Source: Nocardia alni (GTDB taxonomy: Bacteria; Actinomycetota; Actinomycetes; Mycobacteriales; Mycobacteriaceae). From it: 46,500 nucleotides of DNA. Numbering within the stretch: the stretch's first letter is position 1; each line of letters opens with the position of its first letter. The notes under the pieces are model-generated. The model saw nothing but the letters and a program-made list of their open reading frames with translations, was not told the origin of the DNA and made no database searches. Of the stretch, positions 16,951-25,096 are shown in pieces. Both the position numbers and the translations under genes were made by a program. The stretch covers positions 1 through 46,500 of the forward strand of contig NZ_JAGPOX010000027.1 in the NCBI RefSeq assembly GCF_019038435.1, in the 5' to 3' direction.

Positions 16951-17919
16951 TCACGAATGCAGCTGCTGGATCACCCAGGCGATGGTGAACGGGCTCGAGC
17001 GCAGGCTGGAGTGGTCGACCGTGGGCGCGCCGGGGAACTGATCCTCGTAGACGACGTTCAGCACGCCTGGCTCGTCGAGTACCGAGCAGGTGACAGCGGG
17101 TGTGGCGATCTTGTCGTTGCGGGTGGCCAGGACCGAGTAACGCACCCCGGGCTGGGTGACCGGGCCGTTGAATACGGCCTGGTAGACCGGTGAGGTGGGG
17201 GACATCTGCATGGCGGGGGCCAGGCCGGGGAACATGATCGTCATCAGCGAGACCATGTACGGCGCCGCCTTGGCCGCCTGGACAGGGGTGAGCGGCGGAT
17301 CGGTGATCCCGTACTGAGCGAGCAGTCCGGCGCCGTCGCAGTCGCGGGACTCCGGCGCCAGCAGCACCGCATCGTGTACCGACGACGCGCCGCCCAGCAC
17401 CTTCAGGAAGTAGTTGGCGACGAACGTGCCCGCCGAATGTGCGACGATATCGACCTGCTCGGCCCCGGTGTGCGCCCGCACCTTCGCGACGAACTCGGCC
17501 ACCTGGCGGGCCTCGCTCGGAATGTCACCGGCCCAGCGCTGATCCTTGATGATCCCGCCCTGGAACAGGAAGGCGCAGGCGCCGTCGGATCGCAGAGCGT
17601 CGAGCATCGGACTCCACTGAGCCGCGGTCTTGTCGGTGGTGCCGTCGGCCCCGGGCAGCACGATCACCGGATGCGGGCGTTGCGCGCTCGGGGTGCAGTT
17701 CAGCGGGGGTTCGATCACCGAACCGGCCGGGATGGCGGGTTGGCTGCCGCGTTCGGGTGCGGTGCCGCCCGGCCGTGCCGCCTGGTGATCGGGCACGGCG
17801 GACAGGCTGGGCGCCTGCGATACTGCCGGATTCGCGGCGGCGGGGGCGGTCGCGATCGCCACCGCGCTCGCCAGCGCGGCGACCAGCAGCCCGATTCGGG
17901 CGCTCGCCTCGGTCCTCAT
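16951..17919 (-). CDS. Secreted class-2 lipase
   Basis: 322 aa from the ATG at 17919; a GTG at 17928 would add three residues but lies too close to AAAGG. The signal peptide (RIGLLVAALASAVAIATAPAAA) is followed by a Pro/Ala-rich linker. The alpha/beta-hydrolase core resembles the lipase class 2/LipA-like group: PVIVLPGADGT (oxyanion region), nucleophile elbow AHSAGT, acid in ATRNDKIATP and histidine in VDHSSLRSSP. The product is probably an extracellular triacylglycerol or ester lipase. It converges on mftF. Paired cysteines (NCTPS, GACAF, RDCDG, VTCSV) suggest disulfides. Confidence 0.85.
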   Translation of the reverse strand: MRTEASARIGLLVAALASAVAIATAPAAANPAVSQAPSLSAVPDHQAARPGGTAPERGSQPAIPAGSVIEPPLNCTPSAQRPHPVIVLPGADGTTDKTAAQWSPMLDALRSDGACAFLFQGGIIKDQRWAGDIPSEARQVAEFVAKVRAHTGAEQVDIVAHSAGTFVANYFLKVLGGASSVHDAVLLAPESRDCDGAGLLAQYGITDPPLTPVQAAKAAPYMVSLMTIMFPGLAPAMQMSPTSPVYQAVFNGPVTQPGVRYSVLATRNDKIATPAVTCSVLDEPGVLNVVYEDQFPGAPTVDHSSLRSSPFTIAWVIQQLHS

Positions 17920-18488
17920 CTGCGGCACAGCCTTTCGATCACTCGTCGTGAGGGATCGGACCCCCGGACAGCCAGCATCTCCTCACCCCCTGAGCGTTCT
18001 CAATCGCACCAGTGTGGTCCCCTCGCTGTCAATGGCATTCGGCGTGGTGACGCAAACACGCCGTCCAGCGGGCAGGTCCGCGATCCGCGCCGCTCGGAAG
18101 CATATGGCATGCCGCATATTTGCCCAACGGTTATGAAGCTGTGACATTTCAAAAAACGCCGAGCCGCTCGCTTGCGCTGTCGATCATGGGTTCAATTGCG
18201 CGGCTCGAAGCATTCGAAAACTCGCTCACGGCCGGTCGGCGGCATATTTTGCCAGATGGTCCGATGGTTTACTTTTGAACTTCGGACGGGTGCCGGAGGA
18301 ATCTTCCGGGCATGACCTCCATCGCGTCGTTTCTGTTCCGTAACCTCTGGTAGGAGCATGTTTTGTTAGTGTCGGCATACGCTGTAGGTCCAAAGTTGAA
18401 GAGGTGCATGAATTCGATTGCCGAGCCGCTCTGCGGAGGCGATGCGGAATGGTTGGTGAGGACGTTGTTAGGGAGGGTATTGCGGAAT
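17920..18488. other. Relatively AT-rich gap without a recognised gene
   Basis: About 570 bp between the lipase start and a small hypothetical gene. No confident ORF. From ~18100 it is visibly more AT-rich than its surroundings. ATATGGCATGCCGCATAT-type imperfect palindromes occur at 18102-18119. In-frame upstream starts for the next gene exist at 18363 and 18408. It may be a remnant of transferred DNA. Confidence 0.4.
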
Positions 18489-18773
18489 ATGAGCGAGAAA
18501 CAGAACCGGCGCGGTACCGAGGCGTCGAAGGTACTGGGGATCCTCATGGGACAACAGTCAGGAGATGTGCTGGTGTTTAGCGATAACGGTTCCATCGAAC
18601 CGAATGCACAGGGCTATTACCTGGATCGCGACGGTGACGTCTGGGAGAAGGAGTCGCAGGGGTGGCGGCTGATTCTGCAGCGGGGCGTCGCGGTAGATCC
18701 GGTGTCGCTGTGGGATTGGAACGAGGGGTGCGTTCGCGATTACGCGCCGTTCATGCCGGTCGTGATGAATTGA
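18489..18773 (+). CDS. Small hypothetical protein
   Basis: 94 aa (MSEKQNRRGTEASKVLGILMG...). I do not recognise it. The acidic/aromatic middle (GYYLDRDGDVWEKE, GWRLILQRG) and the C-terminal SLWDWNEGCVRDYAPF suggest a small folded cytoplasmic protein. GGGAGG lies 12 nt upstream of the ATG at 18489; starts at 18408 or 18363 would extend it to 121 or 136 aa, but that extension has poorer codon usage. There is no signal peptide or TM segment. Its AT-rich surroundings differ from the flanking genes, hinting at horizontal origin. Confidence 0.5.
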   Translation: MSEKQNRRGTEASKVLGILMGQQSGDVLVFSDNGSIEPNAQGYYLDRDGDVWEKESQGWRLILQRGVAVDPVSLWDWNEGCVRDYAPFMPVVMN

Positions 18774-18835
18774 TCCCGCCACGGCGGTGATGATCGATCC
18801 GCATCGGTTGCGCGTACCACTGGCAACCCGACTTT

Positions 18836-18858
18836 ATCGTCAGGCTGACGATTACAAT
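18836..18858 (+). promoter_or_regulatory. Palindromic operator and -10 of nrtR-like gene
   Basis: ATCGTCAG-G-CTGACGAT (18836-18852) is a perfect inverted repeat. It abuts TACAAT (18853-18858), which ends exactly 7 nt before the ATG at 18866. The operator would occupy the -10/-35 spacer of a leaderless promoter, consistent with autoregulation by the encoded NrtR-type protein. Confidence 0.65.
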
Positions 18859-18865
18859 CGCGGTC

Positions 18866-19582
18866 ATGGCCAATGCTTTTCGTCTCAACGCAGCGGTCGC
18901 GGTCGACCTGGTAGTGCTCACTCTCGGCGCCCGCAACGCGCCGAACGACACCCTGTGCGCCCTGCTGGTGCAGCGACTATATGCACCGTACAGGGGTAGA
19001 TGGGCGCTGCCGGGGGGATTCGTGCAACCCGAGGAGAGCCTGTCCGCCGCGGCCGTGCGGGAACTGCGGGAGGAGACCGGCATTCGCGCCGACAGCCTGC
19101 ATCTCGAACAGCTCGCGACCTACGGCGAACCGGGTCGCGATCCGCGCGGCCGGGTGATCAGCACGGCCTATCTCGCGCTCGTGCCCAATCTGCCCGCGCC
19201 CGCCGCCGGCGCCGATGCCACCGCCGCCGCGATCTGGTCGGTCGAGCAGTTGCTGGCCGATCCGGGCCGCCTGGCCTTCGACCACCACCGAGTCCTGGCC
19301 GACGGGGTCGAGCGCGCCCGGGCCAAATTCGAATACAGCCCCCTGGCCACGGCGTTCTGTGGTCGCGAATTCACCGTCGCCGAACTGCGCAGGGTCTACG
19401 AGGTGGTCTGGGGCACCGCCATCGACCCCCGCAACTTCCATCGCAAGGTGACCAGTACCGCCGGATTCGTCGAGGCGACCGGGCGCACCAGCATCCGGGA
19501 CGGCGGTCGTCCCGCGCAGCTGTACCGGGCCGGGCCGGCCGAAGTGCTGCACCCGCCGATGATGCGTCCCCAGGCGGCCTGA
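18866..19582 (+). CDS. NrtR-type Nudix transcriptional regulator
   Basis: A 238-aa fusion of an N-terminal Nudix domain and a C-terminal winged helix. This is the architecture of NrtR, which senses ADP-ribose and represses NAD metabolism genes. The Nudix box is fully intact (G51-x5-E-x7-REL-REETGI, to residue 73), whereas many NrtR proteins have a degenerate one, so hydrolase activity is possible. The C-terminal FTVAELRRVYEVVWGTAIDPRNFHRKV (about 165-192) is the typical winged-helix segment. A perfect palindrome sits directly upstream. No NAD biosynthesis gene is adjacent, so targets are elsewhere; the specificity could be another NDP-sugar. Confidence 0.8.
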   Translation: MANAFRLNAAVAVDLVVLTLGARNAPNDTLCALLVQRLYAPYRGRWALPGGFVQPEESLSAAAVRELREETGIRADSLHLEQLATYGEPGRDPRGRVISTAYLALVPNLPAPAAGADATAAAIWSVEQLLADPGRLAFDHHRVLADGVERARAKFEYSPLATAFCGREFTVAELRRVYEVVWGTAIDPRNFHRKVTSTAGFVEATGRTSIRDGGRPAQLYRAGPAEVLHPPMMRPQAA

Positions 19583-19687
19583 TCGGACCACCACAGGCAG
19601 TTCCCAGCCGAAGCACAGCACCCCTGCCAGGCGACCTTTTTAATCTCGTGTCGACATCGGGGAGAATCGTGTGGAGGAAGGCGGAGC

Positions 19688-21829
19688 ATGGTCTCGATCG
19701 GCATCTCGAAAGGCGCCGTGAACGACGTGGGAGTGGCCCGGGAGCTACCGGTCACCACGGGTGACGAGAAGCGCTGGGCCCTGCCGGGCCTGGCTGGGCT
19801 ACTGGTCGCGACCGCGGTGCTGTACCTGTGGGGCCTGCGTTCGGCGGGATGGACCAACCCCTTCTACGCGGCGGCCGTGCAGTCCGGCACCAAGAGCTGG
19901 AAGGCGCTGCTGTTCGCCTCGCTCGATCCGGGTAACTCCATCACCGTGGACAAGCCGCCCGCGGATATGTGGCTGATGGCGCTCTCGGGGCGGATGTTCG
20001 GATTCAGCGCGTGGTCCATGCTGCTGCCGCAGGCGCTGCTGGGCGTGGCGACCGTCGCCCTCGTCTACGGTGCGGTGCGTCGTCTGAATGGGCCCGGCGC
20101 GGGTCTGCTCGCCGGTGCGGCCATGGCGTCGACGCCGGTGGCGGCGGTGATGTTCCGGTACGCCAATCCGGACGCGCTGATGATGTTCCTGGTGGTCGCC
20201 GCGGCGTACTGCGTGGTGCGGGCGCTGCGGGCGAATCCGGTGAGCGCGGTGCGGTGGCGATCGGCGAGCACCGGGTGGCTGGTGGTGGCCGGTGTGGCGA
20301 TCGGCCTGGGGTTCCTGGCCAAGATGATGCAGGCGTTCCTGGTGCTGCCGGGCCTGGCGCTGGTGGTGCTGATCGCGATGCCGGGCGGATTCTGGTCGCG
20401 GATCGCGAAATTGGTGACCGCCGGGCTGGCGGTGCTGGTGTCCGCCGGGTGGTATGTGGCGCTGGTGCAGCTGTGGCCGGCGAACTCGCGGCCGTTCATC
20501 GGCGGGTCCACCACCAACAGCCTGTGGGAACTGGCCGTGGGCTACAACGGTCTGGGACGGATCCTGGGCAGGAAGCAGCACAGGGCGCCCACACATCCCG
20601 CGGCTCGAGCCACCGCGCACGCCGCGGCCACGCATACGCCCGCGCACTTCGGCGGCATGACCGGTGGGCAGACCGGGCTGACGCGGCTGCTGCAACCGTC
20701 GCTGGCCACCGAATTCTCCTGGCTGGTGCCCGTCGCGGTGATCGGGCTGGTGGCCGGGCTGTGGCTCACCCGGCGCGGGCCGCGCACCGAGGCCAACCGG
20801 GCCGCGCTGATCCTGTGGGGCGGCTGGCTGGTCGGCACCTGGCTGGTCCTGAGCTACATGAGCAGTTCGTTCCACACCTACTACACGATCGAGCTGGCCC
20901 CGGCGATCGCGGCGCTGGGCGCCATCGGCGCGACGCTGCTGTGGCGGCGGCGCGAGCATCTCGGGGCGCGGCTGACCCTCGGCGCGATGTCGGCGGCCAC
21001 CGGGGCATGGGTGTTCTATCTGCTCGGTCAGACGCCGCACTGGCTGCCCTGGTTGCGGTGGACGCTGCTGGTGGGCGGTGTGGTCGCGGCGGCGCTGCTG
21101 GCCGCGCTGGGCGGAATCGGGGTGCGTGCGGGTTCGGGGGACGGTGGGCGCACGGCCCGCCGGGCGGCGGCCGTGATCGCCGCGGTCGCACTGGCCTTCG
21201 GCATCGCCGCACCCGCCGCCTACGCGGTGGAGACGGTGGCGGTGCCGCACAGCGGCGGCAGTCCCTACAGCGGTCCGATCCGCGTACGGGGCAATGGCGG
21301 ATGGCACGGCAACGGCGAAAGCGGCGGCTCGACACCGCGGCTCGACGCCATGCTGAGCGCGGCCAGAAATCGCTGGGCCGCAGCCGCCGTCGGATCGCAG
21401 CAGGTCAGCTCGATCGAATTGCGCACGGGTGCTTCGCTGATGGCGATCGGCGGCTTCAGCGGGCGGGATCCGTCGCCGACCCTGGCGCAGTTCCAGCAGA
21501 ATGTGGCCGGCGGTGATGTGCATTACTTCCTGGCTACCGCGCGGACGTCGAAGGGGCGCGACGATACCTCGGATACGGCGGCGCCCAGCGCGTCCGGCAC
21601 GCATACCGGCGCGACCGGTTCGCATGCCGCCGGGACGCACGGCCGCAATGCGGATACATTGGAGCAGAAGGGCATTGGCCCTGCGCAGAATGCGGGAGGA
21701 GGGGGCGGTGGCGGATCCGACGCCAGCACCTCCGCCGGGCAGATCACCGCGTGGGTGCAGGCGCACTACGCCCCGACCACCGTCGACGGCGTACAGGTGT
21801 ACGACCTGACTGTCGCACCTGGGGTGTAG
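19688..21829 (+). CDS. PMT_2 / ArnT-like membrane glycosyltransferase
   Basis: A 713-aa polytopic GT39/ArnT-like (PMT_2) enzyme, expected to move a sugar from a polyprenyl-phosphate donor onto an acceptor on the outer membrane face. LYLWGLRSAGWTNPFYAAAVQ and the acidic DPGNSITVDKPP in the first loop are family signatures; about 11-12 TM helices follow. A His/Ala-rich loop (KQHRAPTHPAARATAHAAATHTPAHF) lies around residue 300. The C-terminal ~190 residues are extracellular: a Gly/Ser/His-rich linker with a GGGGGGG run ends in AWVQAHYAPTTVDGVQVYDLT. GGAGG lies ~10 nt before the ATG. The acceptor (cell-wall polymer, lipid or protein) is unknown. Confidence 0.85.
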   Translation: MVSIGISKGAVNDVGVARELPVTTGDEKRWALPGLAGLLVATAVLYLWGLRSAGWTNPFYAAAVQSGTKSWKALLFASLDPGNSITVDKPPADMWLMALSGRMFGFSAWSMLLPQALLGVATVALVYGAVRRLNGPGAGLLAGAAMASTPVAAVMFRYANPDALMMFLVVAAAYCVVRALRANPVSAVRWRSASTGWLVVAGVAIGLGFLAKMMQAFLVLPGLALVVLIAMPGGFWSRIAKLVTAGLAVLVSAGWYVALVQLWPANSRPFIGGSTTNSLWELAVGYNGLGRILGRKQHRAPTHPAARATAHAAATHTPAHFGGMTGGQTGLTRLLQPSLATEFSWLVPVAVIGLVAGLWLTRRGPRTEANRAALILWGGWLVGTWLVLSYMSSSFHTYYTIELAPAIAALGAIGATLLWRRREHLGARLTLGAMSAATGAWVFYLLGQTPHWLPWLRWTLLVGGVVAAALLAALGGIGVRAGSGDGGRTARRAAAVIAAVALAFGIAAPAAYAVETVAVPHSGGSPYSGPIRVRGNGGWHGNGESGGSTPRLDAMLSAARNRWAAAAVGSQQVSSIELRTGASLMAIGGFSGRDPSPTLAQFQQNVAGGDVHYFLATARTSKGRDDTSDTAAPSASGTHTGATGSHAAGTHGRNADTLEQKGIGPAQNAGGGGGGGSDASTSAGQITAWVQAHYAPTTVDGVQVYDLTVAPGV

Positions 21830-21839
21830 GAGAAAAGAC

Positions 21840-21890
21840 CACCGGGTATCCGGTGGGCGCGGCCGGGATCTTGCGACCGGATCCCGGCCG
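21840..21890 (+). terminator. Tandem hairpins downstream of the PMT_2 gene
   Basis: CACCGG-GTAT-CCGGTG (21840-21855) is followed by an 11-bp perfect stem CGGCCGGGATC (21860-21870) and GATCCCGGCCG (21880-21890). There is no T-run. It is probably a transcription end or the first part of the intergenic repeat that follows. Confidence 0.5.
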
Positions 21891-21933
21891 TCGCCAACCG
21901 CGGCTCGTTGCCTGCCTCGCGTGCCCGCGCGGC

Positions 21934-22032
21934 GGTCATCCGGGCGTGCTTGTCCATCGTCATCCCGGCACGCTTTCGGCCGGGATCCATCGTGTACGAG
22001 TGGATTCCCGCCGAAAACGTGCGGGAATGACG
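21934..22032. repeat. Intergenic inverted repeat, copy 1
   Basis: Two 32-nt arms (21958-21989 and 22001-22032) pair with five mismatches around an 11-nt loop. They begin CGTCATCCCGGC and end GGGAATGACG. A partial extra unit (GTCATCCGGGCGTGCTTGT) precedes at 21935. A related element is at 34741-34824, so this is a dispersed family. The rest of the 331-bp gap (21830-22160) holds no gene. Confidence 0.75.
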
Positions 22033-22160
22033 GGCTGGATATGTGGGAATGACGGTGTGGGTTGCGATGTCGGGGCTGCGATGTTGCGGGGGAGTGTCGG
22101 TGCGGGGTCGAGTTCGGTGTATTACGAGTAGTTGTCGGTTGCCGGTGGTACACCGGTGGC

Positions 22161-22811
22161 ATGACCGAGGTTGTGACCCAGCCGCCTCAGACCCGAGGGC
22201 GGTCGGCGGAGTTCTGGGGTTATCTGATGTGGGGGCTGGCCGCGCTGGCCATTGCCGTGCCGGAGTTGGCGTCGGTGTTCGGTCTGGTCGATTGGCCGAC
22301 GATCTCGAATACGACGGGGCACCTCGAGGCGGCGCACGAGTGGGTGCGGCTGATCGTGGTCTTCGTGATCGTCGTCCTCGGGTATTACGCTGTGCCGCAA
22401 CTGTTCACGCACCCGACGGCGCCGCGGATCGTGGGCGGGCAGCAGACCACTCCCAACGGCCGGACCACACCCGACGCGGGGGCCGTGCCCGCCGAGGGCA
22501 TGGGCGGCTATCTGGTGCTGGCCGTGGCGGGGCTGATCGTCGGGGTGGTGGCCGCGATCGTCGCGCGGCAGATACATCCGGGGACCTACATCGGCGCGTA
22601 CGTGCTGTACGGGCTGATCGCGGTGCTGTGGGTGATCCTGCCGAGCGTGCTGGCCATGTTCTTCGCGCGTGATGTGCCGTTCCCCACGCTGTTTCGCACC
22701 ATCGGCTACCTGGAGCGGCGCGCACATCCGCTGGCCGCGGTGATCCTGGCGCTGCTGGTGATCCTGCTTCTGCACCTGGCGTTCTATCCTTGGCCGCGAT
22801 ACCCGGTCTGA
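22161..22811 (+). CDS. Hypothetical membrane protein
   Basis: A 216-aa integral membrane protein with about five predicted TM helices: around 20-40, 65-85, 115-135, 140-165 and 195-210. I do not recognise a family. A polar loop after the second helix (HPTAPRIVGGQQTTPNGRTTPDAG) separates two halves. The start at 22161 follows a weak GGTGG. It converges on the tandem TetR gene with 12 bp between stops. A transport or stress role cannot be assigned. Confidence 0.7.
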   Translation: MTEVVTQPPQTRGRSAEFWGYLMWGLAALAIAVPELASVFGLVDWPTISNTTGHLEAAHEWVRLIVVFVIVVLGYYAVPQLFTHPTAPRIVGGQQTTPNGRTTPDAGAVPAEGMGGYLVLAVAGLIVGVVAAIVARQIHPGTYIGAYVLYGLIAVLWVILPSVLAMFFARDVPFPTLFRTIGYLERRAHPLAAVILALLVILLLHLAFYPWPRYPV

Positions 22812-22823
22812 GTCGGTCGCCGC

Positions 22824-24098
22824 CTAACGCCGGGTCTCGCCGAACAGGGTGATCTCCACCAGGCTGATCACTCGATCGGAGGAGCAGATCCGTTCGTCGT
22901 CCGGGAAGATCCGCCCCAGGTCGACGGCCAGGCTGAAGGCGGCTTGGACCAGGATGCGGGCCTGCGCCTGGGAGATGTCGTCGCGCACCTGGACCAGCAG
23001 GTTCACCCATTCGGTCACGATCAGCCGCTGGATGTTGCGCAGCATGGCGCGCTCCTCGACGGGCACATGGCCGACCTCCGCGTAGTAGACGAAGGTCAGG
23101 TCGCGCTCGGCGAAACAGCCCGCGACATACATGTCGATCAGCTTCGCCAATGCCTCGGCGGGGTCGCTCGACGAGGCGGTGGCCGGTCCGATCGCACTGG
23201 CCACCCGGTCGGCGGCACGCCGGAACGCCGCGGCCAGCAGATCGCTCTTGCTGCGGTAATAGCGGTAGACCGCCGAGGCCGCCGACAGGTCGGCCGCCAT
23301 CGCGATGTCCTCGACGCTGACGTTCGGATAGCCGTTCTGGTGGAACAGCTCCACCGCCTTCTTCAGCAGCAGCTCATGCTTGAACGACTGCGGGATCTCC
23401 ACGGCCCTGGGCTTGCGCGCGACGGTGGTCGGTTCCGGCAGATCGGCCCGGACCAGCGCCCACGCCGCCGAATTCAGCACGGCCGTCAGCGGTTTCACCG
23501 GGAGGGTGGTGTGGTGGTCACCGATGCTGCTGATCACGCTGAGGACCGTCGCCGCGAGCATCCATCGGTCGCCCGGGGACAGGTGCGGGCGCACCTGGCC
23601 GATCAGATCCGAGACCGCGCCGACGGCGGTGTCGAACTGTCCGTCCAGCAGCGTGCGGTCGGCGTCCTCGAGGTAGCGCCGCTCCCAGCGGGTCAGTGCC
23701 ACCGTCGTGCGATTGGCGATGCTGTCGGCGACGATGGCGTCGATGACTCGTCCCAGTCGCCGCTCCGGGGGCCAGTCCGCGGTCTCGTCCGGCAGGGTGA
23801 CCGCGGCCTCCGCGGCCGCGCTCAGCCGTAGCAGTTCCTCCCGGAACAGCGCGTACTTACTCGGGTAGTGCCGGTACAGCGCGGCCGAGGAGATGCCGAG
23901 GCGCGAGGCGATGTCCTCCATGCTGACACCGTGATAGCCCTGTGATCCGAATGCGGCCGCCGAGGTCGCCGCGATCTGCGCCCGGCGGTTCTTGGGACGG
24001 CGACGGATCACGCGCTCCGGGGTGGCCGGCGCTGCGACGGGCGCGCTCGTCGACGCATCCTGGGCTGGGTGCGCGGTGCCGCGCTGAGCTCGACTCAC
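22824..24098 (-). CDS. Tandem-duplicated TetR regulator
   Basis: 424 aa, twice the usual TetR size. There are two complete HTH modules. The first, near residues 40-85, is AAAFGSQGYHGVSMEDIASRLGISSAALYRHYPSK. The second, near 245-295, is AVELFHQNGYPNVSVEDIAMAADLSAASAVYRYYRSK. Each is followed by a helical ligand-type domain, so one chain could mimic a TetR dimer. The GTG at 24098 has no clear ribosome binding site, so the true start may be internal. Palindromes built from GGTA/TACC half-sites (24219-24272) lie upstream and may be its operators. The ligand is unknown. Confidence 0.82.
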   Translation of the reverse strand: MSRAQRGTAHPAQDASTSAPVAAPATPERVIRRRPKNRRAQIAATSAAAFGSQGYHGVSMEDIASRLGISSAALYRHYPSKYALFREELLRLSAAAEAAVTLPDETADWPPERRLGRVIDAIVADSIANRTTVALTRWERRYLEDADRTLLDGQFDTAVGAVSDLIGQVRPHLSPGDRWMLAATVLSVISSIGDHHTTLPVKPLTAVLNSAAWALVRADLPEPTTVARKPRAVEIPQSFKHELLLKKAVELFHQNGYPNVSVEDIAMAADLSAASAVYRYYRSKSDLLAAAFRRAADRVASAIGPATASSSDPAEALAKLIDMYVAGCFAERDLTFVYYAEVGHVPVEERAMLRNIQRLIVTEWVNLLVQVRDDISQAQARILVQAAFSLAVDLGRIFPDDERICSSDRVISLVEITLFGETRR

Positions 24099-24515
24099 TG
24101 TGTTCTGGCCCGTCTCTCGGTAACGGCGGGCACGGCGGATTGCGTCGTGCGCGCGGCTGGCGGAACGCCGGCGCGGTCGGTGCCACCGCGCGGCGGTCCT
24201 GGGTGTTCCTGGTCGCCATGGTAGCTACCAGGCGTTATGGCCTCGTTGCCTGTTACCGCCGGTATCGGTAGTCGCGACCACTCGGTTCGCGTCGGGCCTG
24301 GGTGATCACCGGGACGGCGCGCGCGGGGATCGCCTCGGCGGCCGGTCGGTGTGAGAAATCTGAAAAGCCCGCTGTCACAATGAGTTACGCCACTGCCCGC
24401 GACACGGCCCGGTATCGAAACCGCATCGATTCCGACCGGTTCCCTGGCTTGCCCCCCAATCTGCCCCGTAGGCTTCGCGGCGAGTCATCCACGTCCGACC
24501 CGAAATGGAGTCCTG
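24099..24515. other. Divergent intergenic region with GGTA/TACC palindromes
   Basis: 417 bp without a credible gene. TGGTAGCTACCA (24219-24230) is a perfect 12-bp palindrome. TACCG-C-CGGTA (24254-24264) and a further GGTAG half-site (24267-24271) follow. The cluster lies between the tandem TetR and SRPBCC genes and is a candidate operator region. A GGAG for the SRPBCC gene lies 5 nt before its ATG. Confidence 0.45.
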
Positions 24516-24959
24516 ATGCGCACGGTGAAGGTGGAGCGCACCATCCGGGCGCCCGCCGAGGATGTTTTCGACTGGATCACCGATGCGACGAATTATCAGC
24601 GGACCTCGCTCATTCGGCGGGTGACGCTGGTGCGGCCCGGCAACGTCGCCGAACACGGTGTGGGCGCGGTGCGTCTGCTGGTGACTCCGTTCGTGCGGGT
24701 CACCGAGGAGATCATCGAGTACGAACCGCCCCGGCTGATCCGGTACAAGCTGCTCACGTCCTATCCGGCTCTGCGCCGCCAGGACGGATGTGTGAGGTTC
24801 GATGAGGTCACGGGCGGCACCCGGGTGCGGTGGACCTCCGAATTCGAGGTCGTCGCACCGGTATTCGCCGGGATGTGGACCATGGCCATGGCGCCGATGG
24901 TCGCCGTGGGCCTTCGCCGTGTGCTGGCCACGGCCGGTCACGAGCTGCGCCGGCACTGA
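24516..24959 (+). CDS. SRPBCC family protein
   Basis: A 147-aa START/Bet v1-like small protein. The N-terminus VKVERTIRAPAEDVFDWITDATNYQ is typical of polyketide-cyclase/SRPBCC proteins, followed by VTEEIIEYEPPRLIRYK, a strand RVRWTSEFEV and a long C-terminal helix. These proteins bind hydrophobic ligands; the role is unassigned. GGAG precedes the ATG at 5 nt. It is divergent from the tandem TetR gene and may be its target. Two exact 15-bp tandem copies of AGCCGACACGGAAAC (24960-24989) follow the stop. Confidence 0.8.
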   Translation: MRTVKVERTIRAPAEDVFDWITDATNYQRTSLIRRVTLVRPGNVAEHGVGAVRLLVTPFVRVTEEIIEYEPPRLIRYKLLTSYPALRRQDGCVRFDEVTGGTRVRWTSEFEVVAPVFAGMWTMAMAPMVAVGLRRVLATAGHELRRH

Positions 24960-24989
24960 AGCCGACACGGAAACAGCCGACACGGAAAC
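24960..24989. repeat. 15-bp exact tandem duplication
   Basis: AGCCGACACGGAAAC is repeated head to tail at 24960-24974 and 24975-24989, starting one base after the SRPBCC stop. It is non-coding. Confidence 0.85.
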
Positions 24990-25006
24990 GCGCTGCCACT
25001 GAAACG

Positions 25007-25042
25007 CCGAACGGCGGCAGTGTCGACCCTGCCGCCGTTCGG
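25007..25042. terminator. Bidirectional terminator hairpin, 14-bp perfect stem
   Basis: CCGAACGGCGGCAG (25007-25020), an 8-nt loop and CTGCCGCCGTTCGG (25029-25042). It lies between convergent genes. No strong T-run on either side. Confidence 0.75.
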
Positions 25043-25096
25043 TGCGTTATCACGAAATCCGATGGGTCCGCGCGGATCAGCGCGGACCCCGAGGAA

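Noticed and set aside
19799..22162. 787-aa minus-strand open frame opposite the PMT_2 gene
   Set aside because: Composition is His/Arg/Pro/Gln-rich as expected from the antisense of GC-rich codons; the plus-strand membrane protein is clear.
24302..24805. 167-aa plus-strand open frame overlapping the SRPBCC gene
   Set aside because: It overlaps a recognised family protein in another frame and has no ribosome binding site or recognisable domain.
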